This document shows, piece after piece, positions 17,051 to 30,300 of a DNA stretch of 64,000 nucleotides (position 1 is its first letter; every line of letters begins with the position of its first letter). The DNA lies in the NCBI GenBank assembly GCA_905250125.1, contig CAJNOL010000054.1, forward strand, positions 257,809-321,808, in the 5' to 3' direction. This stretch comes from Rotaria sordida (Eukaryota > Rotifera > Eurotatoria > Philodinida > Philodinidae). The notes beneath the pieces are model-generated. The model was given only the letters and a program-made list of their open reading frames with translations, did no database searches and was not told the DNA's origin. The translations under genes were made by a program, and so were the position numbers.

Positions 17051-18215
17051 CCATAGTTTAACTCTATTTTTTCTACATTTTATCTAGTAGAAAAAGTATG
17101 TTTAGGTTTCGTCTCTGGTATTTTGTCAAAAACTGTATCTCTATGGTTCATATTTTTTGACTCGATATGATCATTCTATTGTCTAGCATATATAATGAGT
17201 TCCATGTGTTCATAAAAATCATGAAGAATATTCTTTTCTAACAACTGTCTTCCTTTTTGTTTTTAAATATTTGTCAAGTGCGTCTGTTGTTGTCCTATTT
17301 GTTCAGGTTTTCTTCCAATATACTTTAATATGTCATATACTGAGTTTTTTCTTAGTATGTTTTCATACTATGTTCATTAGTTTTCTCAATTTCTAATGTA
17401 CATCTATCTAACACATATATACTTATTGGTTACGAATGTTTTTCTCTGTCAAGGATGTTATTGTGCTTTCCTATTATTACAATATAAATGTATCTTTTGA
17501 TTCGTCGCGTTATTGGTTAGTTATCCAGTCATGATTCTTTTATGTGCAATTGATATTGTTACAAAGGTCGAACATATATAGACATAATATTAATAACTCT
17601 CAATAATATTGTTTGGCACTATCACTTTGCTTGACGTGTTAGTCCTTCATTCAAAATTAAACAGAATTCTAATAGATCAAATACAGATGAAATCTAAATG
17701 TTTTTTGTAGATTTATTAAGGTTCAACTTGAACTAATCAATATATGAAAATAAAATAAAGATACCGCTGTAATTTACTAAACTTCATTGAGTCAATTAAT
17801 ATGATAAACTAACTTTTTTATTTTTATTTCTTGAAATAGATTTATATAGTAAAAACGTTTTATGCATAAGATTACTTTCAATTAAAGATAAATATCTATA
17901 TCACTTCTTGAAAAAACAAAAAGAAGAGCTGAACAAACGTTGTCATTAGAATCATACTTTGATTAAAATAGAATTCTTTTTTTTAAATACGTTATTCAAT
18001 ATTTGTAAAAGTTGTGTATTCATTTCTATACTTCATAAAAGAGATCTTATGCCATGTGAAATCATCTAAACTCTACCCTGGTATGATAATAAGATAATCT
18101 TGATTGAAACATAAAAAACTTTTCTTCCTAATGTATACTTCAATATTATTGACTTGATATTAATTTATACTATTAAAAACTAAGTAATTACATCTAGAGA
18201 AAAAATTTTCAGCAA
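17051..18215. other. Non-coding AT-rich spacer
   Basis: No gene, RNA or repeat could be supported in this stretch. Confidence 0.4.
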
Positions 18216-18760
18216 ATCGAAATGGTATTAACTGAAATGATTCAACAAAATACATTCTCTTCAAAAGATGAATTTAATCCCAATGTACAGAATCGATTAA
18301 AAGATTCGTAAGATAATTTTTCAAATACATCAATAATTTTTATGATGAAAATCTTAAAAATATTTATTTTAAATTTTTGACAAATTTTATCCATTCATAT
18401 ACAATGTATTTAATAATTACATTTTCCCAATCATATTACTTAGGTTAAACTACAACAGTCGGCAACTACAGATTCAGTGGTTGATATGAATCAATATGAC
18501 GATCGTATATCTTCGTGCTATACACGAAGAAATACATTGCTTTATGAAGACAAAAACGCTCGCTTATTACTTTCGTCACGCTTCATTTTTCTCGATATAT
18601 GATTCTATTGTTTCGCATACAATCATGGTGATACAGGGTTATAATAGTACATTAAATGAACCATCAAAATATAATTGTAGACGATGCAATATGATTATTT
18701 ATGAGCGATATACTGACGCCGTACTTTTCGTCCTGAATGTACGTCTCAATGGCATATTTA
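18216..18760 (+). pseudogene. Possible decayed exons of an unassigned gene
   Basis: A stretch with exon character at 18216-18308 is bounded by TTTTCAG and GTAAGA and reads QIEMVLTEMIQQNTFSSKDE and onward. A second begins after CTTAG at 18445 and reads VKLQQSATTDSVVDMNQYDD and onward to a stop near 18603. The two do not join in a common phase. Coding-like sequence then continues in another frame (YNCRRCNMIIYERYTDA near 18670-18725, with a CxxC pair). Shifted frames between coding-like pieces suggest a pseudogene. The family is not recognised; a CxxC zinc-binding protein is possible. Confidence 0.3.
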
Positions 18761-20870
18761 AAATAAAAAAAAAAGAACTAATGACAATTATTCATTTGAT
18801 AAAGAATACATACTATTTAAAAATCAAGGAGAGTGGTTATTAGAAAACGAGGAAAAATATCAAGTTTAATAGAACTTAGTTGTCAAAAATTTTCAACACT
18901 GATATACGATAGAATTAGAGAATGCAATGTGACACTGCGACTTGTGGATCATTAGTTTAAAAATTTATTATGGTTGATTGAGAAAACAAAAATTAAGGAA
19001 TTTCATCTACAATTTCTTATCAATTAAAACATCATTCGAAATGATTGTCCCTAATGAAGAGGAACAAATAATACTAAATGTATCAAACAACATTGAATTC
19101 TATCTACCGTTATATAAATTAGTATCACAGCTCTAAAGAATCTTCTTAAATAAATTCTATGAGCAAAATCAACACTGAAACAAATAATAACAATTCGGTT
19201 TTTTTTGCCAGCGATTAACAAAGACATTCTCATTGTATGAGATCTTAAAAATTAAAAAATGATCAAATAAAAAAAGTTTCACTATTGAGATAATCATTTG
19301 ATGAATATAATTCTTGTTGACCGATCTATGTGTAAGAAATATGACACATTACTATCCTTCGTATAAACGAAGGTTTCCAGCAAATAATTAAATTTATACA
19401 TTTTGAGTTTTAATTAAGGGAAGAAGGACAAAAGCGTGACTCCACTACTTAGACATACGAGTCGAATATTGTAAAGTACGATACTCAACATACTTCATTC
19501 ATATTTCGAAATACTGAAGTTGTATTTGTACCCTCTTGGTTGAACCCTTTGGCAGTAAAGTCTTTTTGGAAAAAAAGAAAATTTCTCTTGTTCTGTATAT
19601 TTGATCATGAATCAATCTATATTTCTATTTTATAAAAATGTTTTATAAAATACCAGAATTACACCAAAAAGGTTTCTGATAAATGCTTTCACGACAACTA
19701 ATATTACATATAAGTCTATGTGTTTCAAAATACTAGGAAACCATTATGACCCTATATTGGGTTACCCATCCCCAAACGATTAAGTGCATTTGTTGTATCT
19801 TTCATATTTTTTATTTACATAGAAAGAAGTTTTTTTCAAGAACAAAACAATTGTTCTCATACATACGAAACTATTTATATCGGAAACATAGAGTAACTTT
19901 TCCATTTACATTGAGTACAGAAAAAATTGAATATCACCTTGAACTTCATTACAATAACCATGACTTCAAACCTGACCGAAAGAAAACAACGAATATAATT
20001 TCCATTGCTTACAGTTAAACATATTTTTATTTAAGAAGACATCACAGAAACATTTCAAATTATAACATGAAAACTTGTTTCTTTTCGTTATGTTCAATGA
20101 AATATAGATGTATTTTGAGTGAACAAGTATATAACTAGATTCAAACTTGCTAAGAGTAGTGAAAAAGATTTTGTATGAATCAATAATAATCAAGTTCAAA
20201 CATTTGATTACATGAGAATAAACAAAATTATTGTTTTTATCCAACAAATATTATATCAATGTAAAGTGATGAAAAAAAGTTTAATAACAACGTATTTTTG
20301 ATTTTTTTTTTCTATAATGTTGAGAAATTAACACAAATCTAGACAGTGATTTTAATAGCTAATAGAATTTTTTTATCTAATACATTCTACACCAAGATTT
20401 CATAGAAAAAGGTTTCTAATAAAAGACGGACACCGTAGTTTTCAGATCCTAGATAACTTTGTTGGAACTATTGTTTAATCCTTTACCCCCGTAGTGGTTC
20501 CACATGATGTGGATATAATATAAGTATTGAAAAAGAATGCTAATACTCTTAGTAGAACCAACAAAATAAAAAGATCACCCAAACTCTTTTTCTTATGCGC
20601 AGGGTGCTATGGCCATTGCATTGGGGGTATTAGTAAAATACACTACAATCCACCTCAACCACTGTTTAACTCTAATTTATTATCAACCGATAGAGATTAG
20701 ACTTTCCCACTCATAGTACCCCACTATAAGCCATTTTCTTTGAAAAACTTTTGATAAAAATATCTAATATCATTTTGATCGGTCCACTATAAGTCCACTC
20801 CAATCCACTATGACTTATTCTCACCCGGATCTCAATGAGCACTAATTTTCGATAAAAAAAGATTATCGAA
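18761..20870. other. Non-coding spacer
   Basis: AT-rich with scattered short ORFs lacking protein character. Nothing supported. Confidence 0.4.
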
Positions 20871-20875
20871 GTCGG

Positions 20876-20985
20876 GATGTGGGTGAATTTGAGTGAGTGT
20901 GGATTTGGGTGTCTATCTTCTCTCAATTAACATCTACACCCACCCACATCCACCTACACCCGCCCACACCCATACCCAAGCGGAT
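20876..20985. repeat. Telomere-like TG/CA-rich repeats in opposed orientation
   Basis: On the plus strand, G-rich degenerate units (GGGATGTGGGTG, GTGTGGATTTGGGTG) occupy 20874-20912. After about 20 bp, C-rich units (CACCCACCCACATCCACC, CACCCGCCCACACCC) occupy 20938-20982. The C-rich block is the reverse complement type of the first. The units resemble TGTGGG, which I recall as the telomeric repeat reported for bdelloid rotifers. They are degenerate and internal, so they are best called interstitial telomere-like sequence or a simple repeat. Confidence 0.45.
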
Positions 20986-21303
20986 ACTAACATCGATACA
21001 ATACCAACCAGAACAATGCGGAGATGTATATATCCCGAAGACAGAATAGAATTTAAAATACAGAAGTGCTATTATGACTGTTTTCTCATTTTTATCAGTT
21101 TTGTAAGTTATTTACTTCTGAAACGGAATTAGAAAACATATCCTTTTTTTTATAATCAATAGTTCATAAGTCTTACTACAAATAATATCTAGACTGATTT
21201 TGAATACCATGCTTCTTGTATTTCTTGGTAGAGTTATTACAAATGGCAATTTCATTGACCATTGGGAATAAAGGGTTAACAATGCCTTTTTAAAGAGCAT
21301 AAA

Positions 21304-21494
21304 GTTCTGAACAAAATGAGGGATCGCCGCATTTTCTACGACCTTGCCTTAAAAAGTTAAAAGGACATCAAAAAAATCAAATTTACCAGAAAATCGACTA
21401 AAAACGACCTTTTTTCAGTTTTTGTACTACTTTTAAATTTTTAAGAGAAGATTGAAAAAAATGCAGCAATCTCTCATGTTGTTCATCATTTTGT
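21304..21494. mobile_element. Small inverted-repeat element, ~190 bp
   Basis: The left end (GAACAAAATGAGGGATCGCC then GCATTTTCT) is the imperfect reverse complement of the right end (AAAAATGCAGCAATCTCTCA then TGTTGTTCATC). The interior is short and AT-rich with no ORF. It resembles a small fold-back or MITE. Confidence 0.5.
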
Positions 21495-21840
21495 GATCCG
21501 ACAACTACTGTCTCCAGTTTTTTAGAAACCTTACCATCATAATTCACCTATGAAATCTTGCTTCAGAAAAATCCATTGGTTTTAATATCACTATCTAGAT
21601 TTGAGCTAATGGCTTAGCATTATAGAAAAAAAATCACAAATACGTTGTTGTTAAACATTTTTCTACCATCTTATATGGTTGCTACATGTTCGAAAAAATT
21701 TAAATTATATAAACAAGTTTTAACTGTCTTATTTCTATTATCACATCGGATATATATTTTTTCTGTTTTATTTGATTCTCAAATAAATATGAACAATAAA
21801 GTTTCATCACTTTTTTTTTGTCTGTTATTTACACAAATGT

Positions 21841-22947
21841 TTATGTATCCATGGCAGTAGTATTTGATACATGTTTGGATAAATATCGTTTAAATGATTC
21901 ATCTTCTTGATCAAAATCATCCTGATCTTTATCTTCATCATCATCATCATCATCATCGGTTTCTTCATCATTATGAATATCATCATATCTAATACGTTTT
22001 TCACTAATAATACTTTGTTCGGTATTTAAATCTTCTTTTAATCGTTTTAAATCTTTTTCATGTTTATCATTTTCACGTTTTAATTTTTTTTCTTGCCATT
22101 TATTATATTCAACTTTATAAACATGTTCATATTCATGACATGCATCATTAATAGAATCAAAAAATTCTTTACAACCATCACCTGTCATTGAACTAAAACC
22201 AACACAACGTAAATTTGAATAAAATTCATCTAATACAAGACTTAATGATCGACATAAATCTGTTGAATATGAATGTTCTTGTTCAATAGCTGATTGAAAT
22301 AATTCAAAATCATTCATCCATTCAAGTGCAAAACGATGATGAATTATATCAGTTTTATTTAATACAATTATAAATGGTAAACGATATTTGTAAAGTATTG
22401 ATACAGCATAAAGCATATTTGACATAAATGTTATTGGATTTGATGAACGTGGTGTATCCATTATATAAACAACAATTGTTGGATAAGTTGCACCTAATGT
22501 TTCAGTTATAATAGTACCTGATGCTGACCATGTGAATACTTCTATTTGACCGGGTGTGTCAAAAAGAAAATAATTATATTTTGTTTGATTTTTATTTAAT
22601 ATTGATAATAATTGATCAATTGTCATTGAAAATAAATTCAATGATGTTACAATTGCACCATTTGGACCAAGCCTATATTGCTTCATAACTTGCTTATAAT
22701 TGACTGTATCACGAATATCAACATTACATGGATATGGTAATTCATGTACAGCTGGATCAAGATTAACAATATAAGGTGGAGTTTGTTCACCATGTAAATA
22801 AGCATTTATACGTTGTATAAATGTTGTTTTTCCTGAACCAGCCATACCAAGTACAAGTATACATACTGGAAGTTTTGGTTCAGTACTTGCGCTTGTTGTT
22901 GTCGGTGGTGGTGGTGATGGTGGACTTGCTGTTGATTCTGTTTCCAT
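21841..22947 (-). CDS. GPN1: GPN-loop GTPase 1
   Basis: A single exon encodes 368 aa, close to the human protein (374). GPN1 pairs with GPN3 and is needed for assembly and nuclear import of RNA polymerase II. Residues 34-41 GMAGSGKT form the P-loop, 94-96 are the defining Gly-Pro-Asn triad in [13 protein letters not shown], 130-134 DTPGQ is the G3 motif, and 197-200 NKTD is the G4 motif. The C-terminus has a charged coiled-coil-like stretch ([12 protein letters not shown]) and a poly-Asp run, as in the family. The N-terminus has a Pro/Thr-rich leader of about 25 residues. It is the only multi-domain gene here without introns; a retrocopy is possible, but the frame and all motifs are intact. 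Confidence 0.95.
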   Translation of the reverse strand: METESTASPPSPPPPTTTSASTEPKLPVCILVLGMAGSGKTTFIQRINAYLHGEQTPPYIVNLDPAVHELPYPCNVDIRDTVNYKQVMKQYRLGPNGAIVTSLNLFSMTIDQLLSILNKNQTKYNYFLFDTPGQIEVFTWSASGTIITETLGATYPTIVVYIMDTPRSSNPITFMSNMLYAVSILYKYRLPFIIVLNKTDIIHHRFALEWMNDFELFQSAIEQEHSYSTDLCRSLSLVLDEFYSNLRCVGFSSMTGDGCKEFFDSINDACHEYEHVYKVEYNKWQEKKLKRENDKHEKDLKRLKEDLNTEQSIISEKRIRYDDIHNDEETDDDDDDDEDKDQDDFDQEDESFKRYLSKHVSNTTAMDT

Positions 22948-24393
22948 CTAAAAATATTAAATTCTATAAAGGATTTATACTAATCAATGACTCACAAGTG
23001 TATCCTTAGGAAAGAGAAACATATTAAAATTCATTTAAAATCTCAAGAAAATAGTTTAACAAAACTAGCTCTGATTCTTTGCTTAATAATAGACTTCTTT
23101 TTCAAAATAACGCATTCGAAAGTAGCATGTATCATAAAATTAAAGTTCAAATTCTATATCAAGACTTTAAAATAATCATGTCTCTCATACTAAAAAGATA
23201 AAATTTTTGTCAATTTTCATAACTATCTTATGCAGAAAAAACAATTAATCATGTTGGTGGCTCTGATATTTTCTCAATAACCATTTATTTGTTTCTTTTT
23301 TTTCTGAAGAAAAAAAAAATCAAACAACGAGATAAAAGAGCGAGCGCAAGTCTGCAAAGTAAGAGACAAACGATAATTTCATAACAATATAATGGTTGAA
23401 TAGGCTTATAGAGCAATATAATGATTCTTTGAAAAACAAACGGAAAAAACAAAAACAAAAACAAACAAAATCGAACCGAACACACTAAAAGAAACGGAGC
23501 GCGTACAATCTAGCAAATCTTTAACTTTTATCTCCTGTTTTTTTTTCTTTTACGAGACTCACGTAGTTGTATAATCATTCTCAAAAAAAAAAAAATTTTT
23601 TTTTTTCAACAACAAACAAAGAAGTAACGAAAAAGAACTCATCGATAAGAGCACGCGGGCACACGACTGATATAAAATGGTAGATGATTTGCTTTAGAAA
23701 CAAAACAAAACAAAAAAAAAGAACTCCTCTGAAGTGTACACATATAATAATAAATCAAAAAACCAAAAACAGAACTAGTTAGTCTCGACAAAGACGTAAA
23801 TAACAAACAGTTAAGATTGTTCGAACGTATACATACACACGCACCCACACATATATAGAGCTCAACGAGACAACTGACAAGAGATCGAAGTTTTTGTTTT
23901 AAACTAGTTCATTAACAAAACAATATAGTTCAACCAAAACAATACGGTATATACACATAATGAGAAGAAAGGAAGAAAGAAAGAAAGAAAGAAAAAAACA
24001 CTCATGAGAGAGGAAACAAGAAAAACAAAACAAAAAGTAATAGTATTGCATAATGATAACCGATAATTCACCCTTGAAATTTAGTTTTTCTCTCAGAGTT
24101 TTTAATAGATACAGAAGTCATAACAAACCCAATAAGAATAAAGAATAATATGTTTATGAGTAGATAAAGAAAAACATACAGAAAAAAAACAGACATTGAC
24201 GTAGAAAATAAGAGGGTGGGAAGGGAAGGACGAGAAGGAAGGCTTTTTTTTCTAAATAGTTAGACAATTTGAGCAAACATGGACAAGTAAATAAATAATG
24301 TTTGGAGAAAAAGAGAACAAATCACAGTTTTTCGACGTGACACTAAAGACAAGACATACGAATATTGTTTCTTCTTATGTTATTGTGTCGCTC
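22948..24393. other. Spacer between GPN1 and vigilin
   Basis: Contains the GPN1 5' flank and the vigilin 3' UTR (minus strand). Rich in A-runs, with a GAAA tandem repeat at 23970-23998. No gene seen. Confidence 0.4.
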
Positions 24394-27300
24394 TTATTTA
24401 TTTCGTTTTTGAGGACCCCAAATAACTGGTATTGTATTCACTGTTGTTTGTGGCACTTGTGATGAACTATCATCTGTTGATAATGTGAGACCATTACTGA
24501 ACAATGGATATTCGCCTGAAAAAATAAAACAAAAAAACCGAAAATTTGATTTCTTATTTACAGAAATTTTTTTATAAATTATTTCAAGCTCAAAATACTA
24601 TAAAACAACGAATCTTATTAAGATTTTTTTTTGTGTTGATTTTCCGACAAACTATATGTTGTTTGTTTTATGAAAAATTTTGTAAATCCTTTTTTCTTTG
24701 AAAAAAGTATAAATGCGCATATGATTTTCTTCGAAAGGTTAATATTAATTATGGATAATGTCAAATTAAATTTTTGTTCCATTTCAACAGTTACAATAAT
24801 CGTCAAAAGTCTCACTACCACATAAAAAATATCTAAATTCGACTCTTTTTGCCTGATATTGTTATTGAACATAGTAGGATAAATCCTAATTGCTAGTACA
24901 ACTACGGAGTTGATCGATCTCTGTATATTAGATACAGAATAAAAGCACTATTTTTTCTGTGGACCTCAAAAAAAAAACATTTTTATAGTTCACCAATATT
25001 TCAAAGCATCCTTTTATTGGTAAATAGAATTGTACATATCTTTACTATGTCACACATAGGAAACATCTATCTGTTGTTATTCTGAGATGTAGTGACATAT
25101 TCAATATCTGGAACGGTCTTCACATAGATTTCAACTTCACCAATGGCTATAATTATGAAATTCTCAAGAAATACTTGATTAAAGTAAACAACTCATTATA
25201 GAAAATTTTTTGAGGCAAATGGAATGATGTTTATTATCATTGAAATTTTTTTTTTTTTTGTCAATCTTACCCAAATCATCTCGATTAGGTGCCATAGTAG
25301 TTGATGTTTTCATTGAATTTTCATGTTCATTACGTTGTTGTGAATAATTATTTTGTTCATATTCATTATCATATTCTTTTCCATTAGTCCATGGTGCATT
25401 TTTAACTTGAAATGATGCTTGTCGTTGTTGTTTTTTATTTTTATTTTCATTGATTACTTTAACATTATTAGTTGTTGATCGATCTTGTTGAATATTTGAT
25501 GATTGTTGACCTGATATTGAATCATTTTGATTTTGTACATTTGTTGTTGGTCTATATGGAAGATCTTGAAGATAATCTTCTTCTAATAATAATAAATGAT
25601 CAATACAAGCATCAATTTTTTCTTGATCTAAACCCATAACATGTACTTTATCAGTTTGATTATTAGCTTGAAATCTAATTTCAACATTATATTCTTTCAT
25701 AATTTGTTGTAATTTTTGTCCACCAGTACCAATTATACGTGCATGTGTACGTGGATCAATTTCAATTTCCATTGTTATTTTAGCTTCAAAATCTTTAATT
25801 AATTGTAAAATTTCATTTTGACATGCTAATATTTTATCTTCATAACCAGTTAAAATAATTTCAACATCAGATAATGAATTTGAATTTTGTATTATTTCAT
25901 TTGATGATAAATTATCATCTTGTTGTTCATTATTATTATCTATTATAGATGATGTTGGTACAGTAGTTGATGATTGATTATTACTAACATCAATTTTAAC
26001 ATCATATTTTTGTCGTAAATTATTTATTGTTTTACCACGAAAACCAAATATTAATGAACGATGTTCAGGTTTAATTGTAAAATGTATTTCATGTGAACGT
26101 GCTTGTTTATCAGCTTGATATTTTTCATATGATTCTAATAATTCATTTTTAATACCTTCAACTTGTTCACGTTGACCTTTTAATTGTATTGTATTTTGTG
26201 ATGAATTAACAGGTGGAAATGTAACATGAACATCAGGATATTTTTTAATTAATAATTGTAAATTACTACCATTTTTACCAACTAATATACCATGTGCTTC
26301 ATATGGTATATCAACTGAACTTTCACTAGGTATCATTTTTTCTAATGCATTCATTGCTTTATCAATATCATCTGAACGACCTATTAAACGGACAATATCT
26401 TTTTGTTTATCATCATCATCACTTGTTGTTGTTGTTGTTGTTGTTGTTGTTTCTTGTTCATCTTTTTGATTATTTCCACGTGGTGGAAATTTAATTTGTA
26501 CATTATATTCTTTTTGTATTGGTTGAATATATGTACCACCTTGTGCAAGTAAATAACGATGATGACGATGTGGTATAATCATTTCTTTTGTTATTGTATT
26601 TTCCCATGTATCAATTAATTCTTCTAAACGTTTTCGTACTTGTTCAACTATATCTTTTGGTCCACGTAATAAAACTTGATCTGAATTTGTATTACGTTCA
26701 GGTAATTTAATTAACATATCACCATATTGTTGTTGTAAATCATTTAATAATTTACGACGATTTTGAAAAAATCGACTATGCCATTTAGGATCAATTGTTA
26801 TATGTTGTTCAATGGAATTTTCAATTGATACATTTAATTGATTAACATGTTCCTCAAGAACTTTTCGTGCTTTATCAACATCATTTTTTTTACCATTTAA
26901 ACGTATATGTGTTGAATCTTTATTATCATCCATTGATGGTACATCAAGTCGAACATCAGGAATTTTTTCACGTAAACGTTGAATATTTGCACCACCTTTA
27001 CCAATTAACATTGGATATATACGTTTTGGTACTTCAATTTCTATTGAATAAAGATCTTTGACTTTTTGTTGTAAAAATTTTGAACATTTTTCAACATCAT
27101 CTTTATCACCATGTAATATAACTTTATCACTTTTACCATTAGCTTCAGGAAATGTTATTTGAATATTATTAAATTTTGAACGAACTTCTTCTAAATGTTT
27201 ACCTTTGGAACCAATTATTTGTGGATAATATTGAGGATCAATACTTAAATCAGTTGTACGTTCATTTGCCTAAAATTTATTCAATAAATAATTGATTTCT

Positions 27301-30300
27301 ATTTAGAAATATAATTAGATTTAATACTTTTTTTTTTTTTTTTGAAAAATATATCCGTCTTTTGATTATGATAATCATCTGTTATGGACTTTTCAACAAA
27401 AATTTCTATGAAAACATCGTATAGGATAAAATAACATTCAAAACAAAGTTATATTAAATAACTACTATTGCTTGAGTCTTGAACTTTACATATAAGAAGA
27501 ACATCTCTGTACAATTTATTTGTATTCTCTATATATCTGATGGATCTATAGAAATTAAGAATTTGAGTTGGTCTTGTCTATCAGTTCTGATCATACTAAA
27601 TATGAACAACATGGGACCAGAATCGAAACTGAGATTAAGATGAACACTTTCTATAGCCTTGTACTAAAAACTACTAGCCTTCTCATGTCTAATTCATACA
27701 AGTTGAAAGATTAGTAAAATGTTTATTTCATTTCGATAGACTAAAATGGGGATGTTCAGGGATTTAAGTGCATATAAAAAAAACCTGAACATGATAGACA
27801 TATCCTTGACGTATCGATCTCGATCCTAGGAGCTGTAAGGCTAAAATTCTTTAGACATCGTTCCGAAATTCTAATACATGTAGATGAAAGACTACTTCAC
27901 TAATGTCGATTTAACATATAGTTAAAGAATTATACGGACTATAAACTGGGGTGAATTGCCCGAAATATGTACAAATTTTTCAAGCAGGTCAAGAGAGTTT
28001 TCAGGTTTTTAAAGGTTTATAAATAATGTTCGTCTGAGTCTTTTAAGATAGCTTGATGTAATTGTATTAATTAAATAATCAATTTTATAAGAAATAAATT
28101 AATTAAAATGAGTCTTCTATGACAAAGAGAGCTTTACAAATCAAATTTTTTTTTTCAGCGAAACTTTTATTTTCACAATGTCAAATTTCATCTTATAGAT
28201 TTCCTTCCTATGCGTCTGCTTTATATACACACAGACAAATTTTTTGAAGATTCTTAACTATGACACATTGAATACTATTACGTGATTTCTTCATTGGTTA
28301 TTTTTTTCGTTTGTGAAATCTTACCAATTTTTTAACTCGTTCTATTAATAATTGTTTTGCTTTTTCTACATTTTCTTTTGTACCCATTAATTTAACAAGT
28401 CGATCTTCATCAAATGGAAATTTAATATCACATCCTGATTGTTCTTGCAATTCAAGTAAACGTATTTGATTTTTTCCAATTAATTGTTTATAATATTGTG
28501 GATCAATTTCCATTTCTGCATATGTTGTATTTTTAGTTTTAAATTCATTAATAACTATTTGTATTTGATTTCGTACATGTTCAACTTCTTCTGGTGGACC
28601 TTCTAATGAAATATGATCCTCACGAAATATTATTCGTACATTTGGATATGTTTTTCGTAAATTTTCAATATCATTATTACGTTCACCTCTAACTGTACTA
28701 TGCATCCAACGTGGTGCATCGACTTGTACAGCAGTTAATGAATTAGCCTAATTAAAAAAAACAATAAAACAATTTATTTTGAAATTTTAAATAAAAAGAA
28801 TTGGTTTTTTCACCATTTTATAAATCATTGTAATAGCTTCACCAATTTTAGCTGTTTCACCCATAACTTGAATTGTTGTTGAATGTTCTTCTTGATTTGG
28901 TATACGAACAATAACATTTGTTTTATCGAAAATTTCTTTTAAACCAGCACCTTTTTTACCTAATATAAAACGATGTTGTTCACAAGGTATTTCAAGTGGA
29001 AATGTCATTATTTTTCCTTCCTAAAGAAATTATTCAATACAAAAAAGAATTAAAAAAAATTCTTTTTACCAAATTTTTATAAAATTGCATAATTTTTTCT
29101 TTAGCTTGTTCAACTGGTTCACGTTCACCACGTATTGTTATTTCATCTGTTTGTTTAATTGGTGGTGGTAAATCAATAGTTACATTTAATTGTTGATGTA
29201 AATCATCAACAAGTAAATTTCGTATCCATGGATGATATAAATATGGTATTGATAAACGTTCAAAACCTTTATTTAATTGTGTATGATATAAATCAAGAAT
29301 TCGTTGTTCACATAATTTAACATTATCTTTTGCACCTTTTACAATTATTGCATTTGATTGACTATCTTGTGGTGGTACAGTTATACGTGTTAATGTTTCT
29401 TGCTCTAAAAGTTTTAATGTTGCACCACGCGGGCCAATTATAAAACGATGAAAATCTAATGGGATATTAACGGGTAATTGAACAGGCCTTTGAATTTCAC
29501 GAAGAATTTGTATTTGTGCTGCACGTACATTTTCAGGTCGACCTGTTATTGTCACTATTAATGTTTGATCTTTATGAAGCAATGTTATAGTTGTAGCTAA
29601 AAAAAAAACACGAATAAATTTTTTTTTTGCAAAACAAAAAGAAATTTTTTTTCTTCTCTTTACATGTTTCTTTTTGAATTCGAGCACAAAGTTTTTGTAA
29701 TGGTTGTCCATTATTAGTAGCACCAGTATTACGTGATGATTGATTACCACCTGTACGACGAGAATTATCTAATGCACGTTCATCGGGAGGAATTTCAATC
29801 TTTGAAAATAAAATAAACAATTGAAAAATTTAGAATTCTATAACTTAAAAAATTCGAATATAAAATCTATTTAATTAATTCAAATCAAGCTATGCAAATA
29901 AAAAACAAACCATCTCGACCATATTTTAACCTTGACATGACCCCTTTGAATCAGTATGGACTCCAGTCAGTTTCATCATATTCTTATAAGTACGCAATAT
30001 TACATGAGACCGCTCATTGTCCAGATATGCTCTCATGAAGACTAGTACAGTATGTTGATAATATCTGCCAGTTACATTCAATTATTATTTATGTGAATTG
30101 ATCATTTCGAAGTACATATGAATGTTTGTTGACCTGTCTAGAATTCGTCCTGACCCTAGTAAGATTCATTGTTATGTTATGCATTCATAATATTTAATCG
30201 AAGTCATGTCCTTGTAGGTATGTGTTGAGGACATAGTATAGCACATTGATAACATTACTCAATCATATACAACTGTTCTTTTAATGATAGAACAGTTTAA

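Noticed and set aside
26867-27061. 64-codon plus-strand ORF
   Set aside because: Antisense shadow of vigilin KH-coding sequence.
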